A stretch of DNA of 17,964 bases from an uncultured Chloroflexota bacterium (GCA_937870805.1 CALMZT010001220.1:1-17964), one strand, 5' to 3'. Positions 7,833 through 14,239 are shown, numbered from the stretch's first letter. Numbers and translations: made by a program. The notes: a model not told the origin generated them from the letters alone.

Positions 7833-8405
7833 ATGCTTCTCAAGGCTCTGCTCGTTTTAATCGGGACGACTGGATTCGAAGCGGCTGGTTTAATCCTGTG
7901 GGTTGAGTTAGACGCACGCGACATGGCGGGTATAGGACTCATCATCCTCTTCATAGGTCTCGTTCTGGAACGGCTCGTTATCAGTGGACTTCCAAAGAAC
8001 TTGTCAGAATGGATCATTACCATTAGCACCTCCTGGTTTGAGTACGCAGCTTGGGCGCTGTGGTTCACGCTGATTCGCAGCAAGGCGCTTGACCCTATCG
8101 CGGTTTTTGCGCTCGTATTGTTACCTGGATTACATTTCCAACATGCGCTCATCAGCTCATCCAAGCCTGACCTCAATAGGACATTCAGTGATCTCGTGCA
8201 GCACACTGGATTTATCCTCTTTGCCTTGATTGAGGCAATCGGCGGCGCACTATGGTTAGCCGTTTTGACCAATCCAGCAATCATCCCTATTCCGGCACAT
8301 CTCATCCTCATTATCGCTATTACCCTTGAACATATCGTCCAAGCGTTCGTACTTGATCGAATCAATAACGAAGGCAAGTTGGCGCAGGTAGCGAAGGCAA
8401 GTTAG
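7833..8405 (+). CDS. Uncharacterised six-helix integral membrane protein
   Basis: The protein has 190 residues with six predicted hydrophobic segments, at about residues 3-24, 32-50, 62-82, 87-107, 124-146 and 150-172, separated by short loops. The C-terminus is short and charged. Charged residues lie inside or next to several helices: E16 (GTTGFEAAGLI), E25 and D27 (WVELDARD), E70 (WFEYAAW), and E137 (ALIEAIGGALW). Helices 1, 3 and 5 share a rough pattern, small residues then an acid then a small or aromatic residue, which suggests three internally repeated hairpins. RBS AGGGGG lies 7 nt before the ATG. It is followed by a hairpin terminator and appears monocistronic. I do not recognise the family and assign no transport or enzymatic role. 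Confidence 0.75.
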   Translation: MLLKALLVLIGTTGFEAAGLILWVELDARDMAGIGLIILFIGLVLERLVISGLPKNLSEWIITISTSWFEYAAWALWFTLIRSKALDPIAVFALVLLPGLHFQHALISSSKPDLNRTFSDLVQHTGFILFALIEAIGGALWLAVLTNPAIIPIPAHLILIIAITLEHIVQAFVLDRINNEGKLAQVAKAS

Positions 8406-8425
8406 TCATCTGCCAATGAGCAGTG

Positions 8426-8457
8426 AAGGGGCGATGCAAGCGTGCGTCGTCCCTTTT
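8426..8457 (+). terminator. 13-bp stem hairpin with T-run (repeat copy 2)
   Basis: AAGGGGCGATGCA pairs with TGCGTCGTCCCTT across an AGCG loop (two G-T wobbles) and is followed by TTTT. It has the form of a factor-independent terminator for the membrane protein gene and is nearly identical to the hairpin after uvrB. Confidence 0.7.
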
Positions 8458-8470
8458 GAGTCCAACCGGC

Positions 8471-8496
8471 GTTTTTTGTGCTATGCTTAAAAACGC
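8471..8496 (+). promoter_or_regulatory. Extended -10 promoter inside an inverted repeat, upstream of the HEAT-like gene
   Basis: TGCTATGCT (8479-8487) fits an extended -10 (TGn plus a TATAAT-like hexamer). It lies in the loop of the inverted repeat GCGTTTTT/AAAAACGC, about 33 nt before the ATG at 8520, so the dyad could act as an operator. Confidence 0.4.
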
Positions 8497-8519
8497 ATCA
8501 GTGGTTGCGGAGTTGAACA

Positions 8520-8966
8520 ATGAGTGTGCTGCAAAACGATCTCACGAATGAAATCAAGGCGCTGTTCGCAGCGGTTGAGGAAGAAGTTTTTGAGGATGGT
8601 ATCGAAACAAGCTTTTCTCGACAGCTTGTGGATTTGGTCAATCATCACCCCAACGTGGTAGGCATACTTGGCGAACTGATCTTTGACACGACAAGCAAAG
8701 CAGAACTCGTCGGTGAGACACTGCGTTGGTTGGGCAGAATAGAAGATCAAGCAACACACCAGCAACGTTTGCAGTTACTTGAACGTGGACTGACTCATTC
8801 GGCAGCCAGTATCCGAGATGCTGCCTTATTGGGATTAGCATCTATGGGGGACTCTCAGTCTATTCCTGCCTTAGAGCAGGCGATTGCGGTGGAAAGTATC
8901 TCTCATCTTCGGAAGAATATGTTGCAAGTGGTGGAGCAGTTAAACGAAACAGCTTCGGAGAGCTAA
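8520..8966 (+). CDS. Small HEAT-repeat-like protein
   Basis: The protein has 148 residues, is wholly alpha-helical in character, and has no signal peptide or membrane segment, so it is probably cytosolic. Residues ~35-145 form at least two to three helical hairpins of HEAT type; the clearest is SIRDAALLGLASMGDSQSIP followed by ALEQAIAVESISHLRK. The N-terminal ~30 residues are acidic (VEEEVFEDG). RBS GGAG (8509-8512) lies 7 nt before the ATG. The next gene starts only 4 nt after its stop, so the two are almost certainly co-transcribed. HEAT-like folds are protein-binding scaffolds, so a complex with the downstream partner is a reasonable inference. No enzymatic motif is visible. Confidence 0.75.
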   Translation: MSVLQNDLTNEIKALFAAVEEEVFEDGIETSFSRQLVDLVNHHPNVVGILGELIFDTTSKAELVGETLRWLGRIEDQATHQQRLQLLERGLTHSAASIRDAALLGLASMGDSQSIPALEQAIAVESISHLRKNMLQVVEQLNETASES

Positions 8967-8970
8967 GACT

Positions 8971-9474
8971 GTGCCATTTCTTCTCAGGAAAATTAGACAA
9001 GGCAGATGGTTAAAGGATAGCGATCAAGTTTCATGGCTGACAGGTGAAGAACTCCCCGCTGATACTCTGAGCGATCTTACAACTTCCAGCAATACCCTTT
9101 CCGTTTATGTGATCGATGATAACTTGTCGAATGTCGTTCGCGTCGCGGCAGCATTAGCAGCAACAGCGGACTCCCTTTCAAATTTCGATTACGTGCTCAT
9201 CAATATCGACGTATTAACTGAGTTGCATATTCGCTTGGCTTCTACTCTGGGACGAACGCCCGATCATCAGGTGAATTTGTGGCATCGTGACCTCATTGAA
9301 CTTTCGGCAAACAAATTGCTGCGTCTTGCGCAACACATATGGAAAAAAGATGAATACGAACGTCTACCTGAAAAGAAGATGCTTGATTTGATCGTAGAAT
9401 CTGTTTCGGCAGGCTACATAGATCGCCATAGGATAAACATCAAATCGGACAAACTATTGAAAAGGCTGGGTTAG
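8971..9474 (+). CDS. Conserved-looking protein of unknown function, partner of the HEAT-like gene
   Basis: The protein has 167 residues and starts at GTG 8971; GGAG at 8957-8960 inside the end of the upstream gene serves as RBS. It is soluble, with no signal peptide. The N-terminus is basic (MPFLLRKIRQGRW) and is followed by SWLTGEELPADTLSDL. A central alpha/beta-like part follows (LSVYVIDDN, then VVRVAAALAATAD, then YVLINIDV). The C-terminal part is helical (WHRDLIELSANKLLRLAQHI) and ends basic. I recognise no domain, and no catalytic signature stands out. Tight coupling to the HEAT-like gene and convergence with the XRE gene (10 nt gap) suggest an accessory cassette. Function is open: a two-component toxin/immunity-type unit is conceivable but not supported directly. 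Confidence 0.7.
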   Translation: MPFLLRKIRQGRWLKDSDQVSWLTGEELPADTLSDLTTSSNTLSVYVIDDNLSNVVRVAAALAATADSLSNFDYVLINIDVLTELHIRLASTLGRTPDHQVNLWHRDLIELSANKLLRLAQHIWKKDEYERLPEKKMLDLIVESVSAGYIDRHRINIKSDKLLKRLG

Positions 9475-9484
9475 TCCACAGATC

Positions 9485-9760
9485 TCATCCTGTCGCGCTC
9501 TCAGGCGAAACATCTCCATTAGCGCTATCCTCTACCATCTCGAAATACAGCATGTCACCCAAATCGCAGTCGAAATAATCACACAGCTTTTCGAGCACTT
9601 CTGAATCATAACGATGTATTTTGCCTGTCATCCAACGCCAGATAAGACTATTGGCAAGACCTGTTGCTTCCGCAACCTCGACATATTTGATGCGCCTGCC
9701 GAGCTTACGCTCTTTTTCCATCAATAATTCAAGAACCCGATTGCGTAATTTTCTTGCCAT
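9485..9760 (-). CDS. XRE/Cro-C1-type transcriptional regulator
   Basis: The protein has 91 residues. Residues ~8-75 form a small Cro/C1-type helix-turn-helix: VLELLMEKERK, IKYVEVAEATGLANSLIWRWMTGKIHRYDSEVLEKLCDYFDCDLGDML, with the recognition helix around LANSLIWRWMTG. The tail ends in VSPESATG. AAGGA lies 6 nt before the ATG and supports the start. It is divergent from the Bro-N/DinD-like gene with a 78-bp gap containing a palindrome on that gene's -10 box, so repression of the neighbour, and perhaps of itself, is the natural inference. Its size fits a DNA-binding-only regulator, like phage Cro-type or toxin-antitoxin-associated regulators. Confidence 0.88.
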   Translation of the reverse strand: MARKLRNRVLELLMEKERKLGRRIKYVEVAEATGLANSLIWRWMTGKIHRYDSEVLEKLCDYFDCDLGDMLYFEMVEDSANGDVSPESATG

Positions 9761-9769
9761 TCAATGTCC

Positions 9770-9797
9770 TTGACAATATCCTTAAATGAGATAGAAT
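9770..9797 (+). promoter_or_regulatory. Strong sigma70-type promoter of the Bro-N/DinD-like gene
   Basis: TTGACA (9770-9775), 16 nt, TAGAAT (9792-9797): the best promoter in the window. It places transcription start near 9804, which rules out the in-frame ATG at 9764 and supports ATG 9839. Confidence 0.65.
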
Positions 9798-9802
9798 ATT
9801 CT
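9793..9802. promoter_or_regulatory. Palindromic operator candidate AGAATATTCT on the -10 box
   Basis: A 10-bp perfect dyad overlapping five bases of the -10 hexamer of the plus-strand gene, 33 nt upstream of the divergent XRE gene's ATG. This is the geometry expected of a repressor site. Binding by the XRE protein is inferred, not shown. Confidence 0.45.
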
Positions 9803-9838
9803 TATACAAGAAAATTTACTTCTAAATTGGAGCTACAA

Positions 9839-10732
9839 ATGAATACTTTACTACCTGTCATCCCTGACGCGGACGACAAAGATTTACCTTTGCCTCTTAT
9901 CGTAGCGCAAAAGTGGGATTTTCCACTAGCCCACGTCAAAACAGATGAAGGTTATTTATTTGCGGTACAGGATTGGATTCGCGGGCTGACGGGCGAAAAA
10001 GATGTTACTAGAGTTCTAGCGAAGCTAAAAAATCAGACATCTACTTCAAGTAGACCTCTGCCCTATACAGCATCCGATGGTAAAACGTATCAAAGAGATT
10101 TCACCGACGACAAAGGACTGTACCTCATCGCGCAGTATTTGCGCACGACGAAAGCGCGTCCTCTGCTAGCGGCAATCAAGACGTATTTATCCGAAGCAGG
10201 CGCGTTTGTCGATCTGGTGCGCCGCGAACCGGAAACCGTTATCACATCGGGCGCGATTGACCCCGACGAAGCCATTGATGCGGCGCTTGAGGCATATCGC
10301 AAGCGTGGCAAAGACGAGAACTGGATCAGCGCGCGCATCACGGGCAAAATCAAACGGATGCAGTTCACCGCCGCGTTGAAAGCCGCCGTTGCCGAAGTGC
10401 TCACCAAGCCGCAGTACGGGCTGGCAACCGATGAGGTGTACAAAGGCTTGTGGGGACGCACCGCCGCGCTGCTCAGAGAAGAACTGGGCTTGTCACCAAA
10501 AACCAGCCTGCGTGATAACCAGCCGACCCTCGCGCTGATCTATCAAGGGCTTGCCGAAGAAGTCTCGGCGCGCAAGCTGGGCGATGAAAGCGAATTGTCA
10601 TGGGAACAGGCGCGCGACATCGTGCGGGTCGTCGCGGAACTGATTGGCGAGCAAGCGCAAGCCACCAGCCAGTTTCTGAACATGGATTTGGCAACAGGCA
10701 AGCCGCTGCTGTCGTCGGGCACGCAGACGTAA
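9839..10732 (+). CDS. Bro-N / DinD-like (phage antirepressor-type) protein
   Basis: The protein has 297 residues from ATG 9839, which has GGAG 6 nt upstream; an in-frame ATG at 9764 would lie upstream of the promoter. Residues ~25-110 resemble a Bro-N domain: GYLFAVQDWIRGLTGEKDVTRVLAKLK, then a DKGLYLIAQYLRTTKARPLL segment and a helix ending in LVRREPE. The C-terminal part follows the pattern of DNA-damage-inducible protein D and related antirepressor-like proteins: DPDEAIDAALEAYRKRGKDENW, then ATDEVYKGLWGRTAALLREELGL, then SLRDNQPTLALIYQGLAEE, and a final helix with QATSQFLNMDLATGKPLL. Bro-N domains bind DNA. DinD in E. coli is SOS-induced and antagonises RecA, but whether that applies here is unknown. 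With the divergent XRE gene it forms a repressor/antirepressor-like pair, perhaps of phage origin. The first 80 codons are AT-richer than the rest. Confidence 0.8.
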   Translation: MNTLLPVIPDADDKDLPLPLIVAQKWDFPLAHVKTDEGYLFAVQDWIRGLTGEKDVTRVLAKLKNQTSTSSRPLPYTASDGKTYQRDFTDDKGLYLIAQYLRTTKARPLLAAIKTYLSEAGAFVDLVRREPETVITSGAIDPDEAIDAALEAYRKRGKDENWISARITGKIKRMQFTAALKAAVAEVLTKPQYGLATDEVYKGLWGRTAALLREELGLSPKTSLRDNQPTLALIYQGLAEEVSARKLGDESELSWEQARDIVRVVAELIGEQAQATSQFLNMDLATGKPLLSSGTQT

Positions 10733-10763
10733 GCAGCCATCTCTTCATTCACAACGTCATGTT

Positions 10764-10803
10764 CGCCAGCATCGCTTTTTCTTAATTTCGCGGTATGCTG
10801 GCG
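10764..10803 (+). terminator. Inverted repeat CGCCAGCAT/ATGCTGGCG downstream of the Bro/DinD-like gene
   Basis: A 9-bp perfect stem with a 22-nt loop, followed by a T-rich stretch (CTTCAATTTCTTGTCTTT), 31 nt after the stop. It could terminate the gene, though the loop is long for a classical terminator. Confidence 0.4.
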
Positions 10804-10914
10804 CTTCAATTTCTTGTCTTTGCCACGTATTCTTGGTGTTTGTATTGAAGTTATTGAAACTATTTGGTTCAAATTCTTTTGAGTTCAGAAAATATGCGAG
10901 TCGGGCATGGAAAG

Positions 10915-10969
10915 CCCCTCTCCCGCCACACACATCTGCCACCAGCCAAGCCGCTGCACGGGAGAGGGG
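10915..10969. repeat. Dispersed-type inverted repeat CCCCTCTCCCG ... CGGGAGAGGGG
   Basis: An 11-bp perfect inverted repeat with 33 nt between the arms, followed by TTGGGGTGAGG. It has the look of the CCCTCTCCC / GGGAGAGGGGTTGGGGTGAGG intergenic element known from many bacterial genomes (general knowledge). Confidence 0.6.
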
Positions 10970-11090
10970 TTGGGGTGAGGTCAAAGCGAAGGTGAATCCA
11001 TCAGTATTTTTCTGATTTCTTTCAAGTGATTAGTCAAAAAGTTTCAATCAGTTCATTAAGTGTTTGCGGAGAGCGCTTTTCCTTTCTGCT

Positions 11091-11237
11091 TTCCACTGTA
11101 GCTTTTTAACGTTCCACTGTAGCTTTTTAACGTTCCACTGCTGCTTTTCCGCTGTCCACTATTGACCTCTAACGTTCCACTATTGACGTTTAACGTTCCA
11201 CTTTTCCCATCCTGGGTTCCACTAACGCCTTTTAACT
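11091..11237. repeat. Seven-unit tandem array with exact 21-bp period (TTCCACT core)
   Basis: TTCCACT (GTCCACT in unit 4) begins at 11091, 11112, 11133, 11154, 11175, 11196 and 11217, spaced exactly 21 bp every time. The remainder of each unit is more variable but often ends TTTTAACG or CTAACG. Units 1 and 2 are almost identical. On the minus strand the unit reads AGTGGAACGTTAAA. The period equals seven codons (minus-frame heptads such as SGTLKSY, SGTLNVN, SGTLEVN) and also two DNA helical turns. The minus frame has only a TTG start at 11283 with no clear RBS, so coding is doubtful. The array lies in a gene-poor region between the Bro/DinD-like gene and the paralog operon. Confidence 0.85.
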
Positions 11238-11664
11238 TCGCTCTTACATGACACTTCGCATTAAAGTTCCAAAAGGAACTCAAATGGTGACCTATTTGTG
11301 CTAGACTGATTGCTGAGTACGCTGTTATGTCTCACGATGCTGCCCGTGCCTGCTCTCCTGCCGTTGAGGTAGTATGTGGCAGACCTCCCACGTTAAACCG
11401 CCACCGTCGCCGCATCCGTTGTGCGCGTCGTGGCAGCAGCAGCCTCGCCATCCGCCACAGCCGCCCCTTCAACGGCAGCCACAGCCTCACCAACCGCCAA
11501 ATAAAAATATTAAACACTGAACAAACCATCTGATATTATTAAATTAATAAAATAACTATTAATTATCCTCGTTGGCTGCTCTCCCCAAATACTGGCGTAA
11601 CCTGATTCCTTCTCCATGCGTATATAATGATAGTAAATACACGAACTTGGTTAAGGATAACGTT
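11238..11664. other. Gene-poor stretch upstream of the paralog operon
   Basis: No convincing gene. A 48-codon frame at 11374-11520 (+) would encode a Pro/Gln-rich peptide (RHPPQPPLQRQPQPHQPP), but it has no clear RBS and looks like low-complexity DNA or a remnant. 11525-11570 is very AT-rich. A TATAAT at 11623-11628 is a possible -10 box for the gene starting at 11665. Confidence 0.5.
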
Positions 11665-12477
11665 ATGCGCTTTAAACGTCGCAACCTCGCGTGGCTGGCT
11701 GCGCTGGGAGTGATTATTGGTGGGGTGATTATTGCGGGCAGCGGGGTCATTGCGCCACAGCTCATCGCCGTGCTATTGGGGATCTACGCCGTCGCGCTGC
11801 TGGCTTCGTTTGTCGAAGTGCGACCCCAGGAAATTGTCAACAGTGTGCAGCGCACGCCCCTCACGCTGATGCGTATGAGTCCACAGGCGCGCGAAGCCGT
11901 AGAACGCGCACGGCGGCGCGGCGGTTACATGGACTCCGATCTCACGCTGCTGGACGTGGGCTTGATTACTGCACAGTCGGGCGATGAGGGCTTGGTCATG
12001 CGCCGCACGCGCAGCATCAGCAAAGACGATGACGGCGTGCGTCCGTTCATCACGCTGCACGTACAGCCGGGCGAGGCAGACCGCAACGTCGTCATTCGCT
12101 ATGAAATCATCGACCAGCGCGGCGAACAGCAGTATGTACATGAGATGAAAACCTATCTGCATGATGGCGAAATGAACCTGCTTGCCGATCATCAACTGCC
12201 GCTGGCGGGCAACAACAAAATCAGCGGCTCCGGCGATTGGGATTTGCGCATCTACGTCGATGGGCAGCTTTTGGGGCTGCACAGCTTTGCGCTTTCACCT
12301 TCGACTGATGAGCGTATGAATCGCTTGGGCAGCGATCAAGTCGATGACGATGAAGCCGCCGCCCAACGCCGCGAATATCTGCGCCGCCGCCGACTTGAGG
12401 AACAGGCAGAGGAAGATGTGCCGACGAGTCTTGAAGACCTGCTGCGTGACCAGAACCGTCGCAGCACGCGCCGCTAA
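11665..12477 (+). CDS. Membrane-anchored protein with beta-sandwich-like domain (paralog A)
   Basis: The protein has 270 residues from ATG 11665, chosen over an in-frame upstream start at 11572 because AAGGA lies 7 nt upstream and the protein then begins MRFKRRNLAWL, a basic N-terminus followed by membrane helices (~9-28 and ~30-50). A helical stretch follows (SPQAREAVERARRR), then a beta-rich domain at ~115-220: VRPFITLHV, NVVIRYEIIDQRGEQQYVHEMKTYL, SGDWDLRIYVDGQLLGLHSFAL. The C-terminus is charged and ends SLEDLLRDQNRRSTRR. It shares this layout and many residues with the next gene (paralog B), whose RBS overlaps its stop. The beta domain resembles secreted or cytoplasmic Ig-like ligand-binding modules; the ligand is unknown. 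The family is not recognised. Confidence 0.8.
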   Translation: MRFKRRNLAWLAALGVIIGGVIIAGSGVIAPQLIAVLLGIYAVALLASFVEVRPQEIVNSVQRTPLTLMRMSPQAREAVERARRRGGYMDSDLTLLDVGLITAQSGDEGLVMRRTRSISKDDDGVRPFITLHVQPGEADRNVVIRYEIIDQRGEQQYVHEMKTYLHDGEMNLLADHQLPLAGNNKISGSGDWDLRIYVDGQLLGLHSFALSPSTDERMNRLGSDQVDDDEAAAQRREYLRRRRLEEQAEEDVPTSLEDLLRDQNRRSTRR

Positions 12478-12489
12478 GGAGCAGCCTTT

Positions 12490-13299
12490 ATGAACACACG
12501 AAACTTCGGCGCCCGCGAAATTGTCATTATCGGGATACTGCTGTTTATCTTCACGGCGATTGCCAGCAACGAACTGATTCCGGTGCTGTTCATCGCAGCG
12601 GCGCTGTATGCTCTGGCGCGCATGTATGACAACAGCCAGCGCGGCGGCAGTAGTGCCAGCAGCACACGCAGCGCCCCGCTGACGCGCAGCCAACCAGACG
12701 TCGTGCCGTCGCGTTCCGCCAGTGCGGAGACGGTGTATCGCCACGCGCTGGATTCGGTGAAAGCCGCTGGATTGAACCCCGACGAGGTGAAAGTGCTGCC
12801 CGTCGATATTGGCATCGTCGTGTTTCGCGGCGATGAAGTGCCTGCGCCTTACCGCACGCATCCGGTGCCCGATGACGCTGACTACATTCAACCATTCGTG
12901 CAGCTTCGTTTGCCGACACGCGCAACGGGCAAAATCCGCTTTGAAATCACCGACGCTGACGGACAGGTGTTATTCGTCCACGAAGACCATCACCAACTGG
13001 AACGCGGGCGCAACCTGATTACACCCGCCGCGCGCCTGCCCATCCACGACGCGCACGCCATGCATGGCTCGTGGGAGATGCGGGTGAGTGCTGATGGCGT
13101 ACCGCTGGCGTTGTACAAGTTCGAATGGGAAGAGGACAGCGCGCAGGTCATCCGCCGCCACCTGAGCGAAGACGGCGAGATCAGCAACGAACTGCGCTCG
13201 ATGCTGGCGGAAAACCGTTTGCAGCGCATGAGCCTCGACGATCTGTTATCCGATCAGGCTGATGACGATCAGGAACAGCAGCAGCAACAGCGGCGCTAG
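12490..13299 (+). CDS. Membrane-anchored protein with beta-sandwich-like domain (paralog B)
   Basis: The protein has 269 residues. AAGGAG overlapping the stop of paralog A serves as RBS, so the pair forms an operon. Two membrane helices lie at ~10-27 and ~29-45, followed by a Ser-rich linker (GGSSASSTRSAP). The helical segment SAETVYRHALDSVKAAGL corresponds to the one in paralog A. The beta domain is at ~130-220: IQPFVQLRL, GKIRFEITDADGQVLFVHEDHHQLERG, HGSWEMRVSADGVPLALYKFEW. The C-terminus has MSLDDLLSDQ, matching SLEDLLRDQ in A, and then a glutamine-rich end. The shared order of motifs shows duplication. A third, broken copy follows directly. I cannot assign a function. Confidence 0.8.
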   Translation: MNTRNFGAREIVIIGILLFIFTAIASNELIPVLFIAAALYALARMYDNSQRGGSSASSTRSAPLTRSQPDVVPSRSASAETVYRHALDSVKAAGLNPDEVKVLPVDIGIVVFRGDEVPAPYRTHPVPDDADYIQPFVQLRLPTRATGKIRFEITDADGQVLFVHEDHHQLERGRNLITPAARLPIHDAHAMHGSWEMRVSADGVPLALYKFEWEEDSAQVIRRHLSEDGEISNELRSMLAENRLQRMSLDDLLSDQADDDQEQQQQQRR

Positions 13300-13302
13300 G
13301 GG

Positions 13303-13655
13303 ATGGGAAATCATCGAGACAACTATAATCGAGGCTGTAATATTGCTGCTGGAGTATTAGCATTTGCGATTCTGGAAAAGGACATCACCTTATCATGCCG
13401 CCCGCGCGCTTGTCTGTTCAAAACGCGATTCGCGCCGGGATGTGGACGCTCAGTGTGCGTGTTAATGGTGGGTTGTTGGCACTGCATTATTTCAAGTGGT
13501 TGGATGATCTGGTCGACGGTTACATCCAATCTGACGGCGAGATTGATGAAACTTATTTGCAGCGGCTGGAAGATGCCCCTACACGCCCGCTAGGGATTGA
13601 CGAACTGCTGAGTGTGCCGAACACACATGATAAGCCGCGCTCGCTGCCGCCGTAA
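13303..13655 (+). pseudogene. Decayed, internally deleted third copy of the membrane paralog
   Basis: An 86-codon frame at 13395-13655 encodes PPARLSVQNAIRAGMWTLSV, then LLALHYFKW, SDGEID and IDELLS, matching the last ~100 residues of paralog B (LPIHDAHAMHGSWEMRVS, PLALYKFEW, EDGEIS, LDDLLS). Just upstream, a different frame encodes LEKDITL, matching LERGRNL of B, so a one-base frameshift lies near 13390-13396. Further upstream, MGNHRDNYNRGCNIAAGVLAFAI loosely resembles the N-terminal membrane segment of B, which suggests that the middle (~130 residues) was deleted. No normal RBS is present: AGGGG abuts the ATG. It is best read as a gene remnant. Confidence 0.6.
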
Positions 13656-13841
13656 ATCTGCGCCGATTAATTTTCGCCTCAATGACCCACTGGAAGCTAG
13701 GACATTTGAGGTAACAGATTTAGTACCATAGGGCATTCAAAAATAGGTAAAACAGGCGTTCTCTCAAGGGTTGGTTACGTTTAACTTTAGGGTAGAAAAT
13801 GACACACTCAGAAGTGTTTCCAACGTCGAGAGGACTAGACG

Positions 13842-14198
13842 ATGTACCAGCCAACATTAATCACTGAAATGGAAACCTGTATCCAGCACTGCCTGGATTG
13901 TCACAGCGCGTGTTTAGCGATGGTGCCTTACAGCTTGCGTATGGGACGTGAACTGACGACCCCCAATCATATTAAGATGCTGCTCACCTGCGCTGAGCTT
14001 TGCCAGACTGCTGCGAACCTGATGTTGATGGACTCGCCTTTACAAAACTACATTTGTGCTGTATGTGCTGCTGCCTGCAAACGCTGCGCCGAGGAATGTG
14101 AGCGTGTCGCGCATGGTGACGAACAAATGCTGGCATGTGCAGAAACGTGTCGTGAATGTGCCGCCTCCTGTCGCTGTGCCGCAAACATGGCTGCGTAA
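13842..14198 (+). CDS. Four-helix-bundle copper-storage protein (Csp, DUF326-like)
   Basis: The protein has 118 residues with 16 cysteines, mostly in CxxxC/CxxC spacing on helices: C13, 17, 20, 24 / 50, 54 / 72, 75, 79, 82, 86 / 99, 103, 106, 110, 112. The motif run CIQHCLDCHSAC and the tail CAETCRECAASCRC are typical of Csp proteins, which store many Cu(I) ions inside a four-helix bundle lined with Cys thiolates. There is no signal peptide, so a cytosolic Csp3-like protein is expected. GAGAGGA lies 7 nt before the ATG. A weak promoter, TTGGTT (13771) with TAGAAA (13793) at 16-nt spacing, lies upstream. No copper-regulator site was recognised and no copper transporter is adjacent. Confidence 0.9.
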   Translation: MYQPTLITEMETCIQHCLDCHSACLAMVPYSLRMGRELTTPNHIKMLLTCAELCQTAANLMLMDSPLQNYICAVCAAACKRCAEECERVAHGDEQMLACAETCRECAASCRCAANMAA

Positions 14199-14239
14199 TG
14201 CTGTTAAAACGTCTGGGAAGTGGTTGAGTACAAACTGGT

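Noticed and set aside
9764..9838. In-frame upstream ATG that would lengthen the Bro/DinD-like protein by 25 residues
   Set aside because: It lies upstream of the -35/-10 pair and overlaps the operator; ATG 9839 has a proper RBS, and the protein then starts like a normal Bro-N protein.
11091..11237. CRISPR array
   Set aside because: The conserved part is only ~7-9 bp in a 21-bp unit with no spacer of CRISPR length and no cas genes.
11374..11520. 48-residue Pro/Gln-rich ORF
   Set aside because: No RBS and low complexity, with open frames on both strands from composition bias; not supported as a gene.
11572..11664. Longer start for membrane paralog A
   Set aside because: No RBS, and the extra 31 residues are not like a membrane-protein N-terminus; ATG 11665 has AAGGA and a basic start before the first helix.
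13303..13593. 96-residue frame as an intact gene
   Set aside because: Its second half is out of frame with the paralog homology and it lacks a normal RBS; it is better explained as part of a frameshifted remnant.
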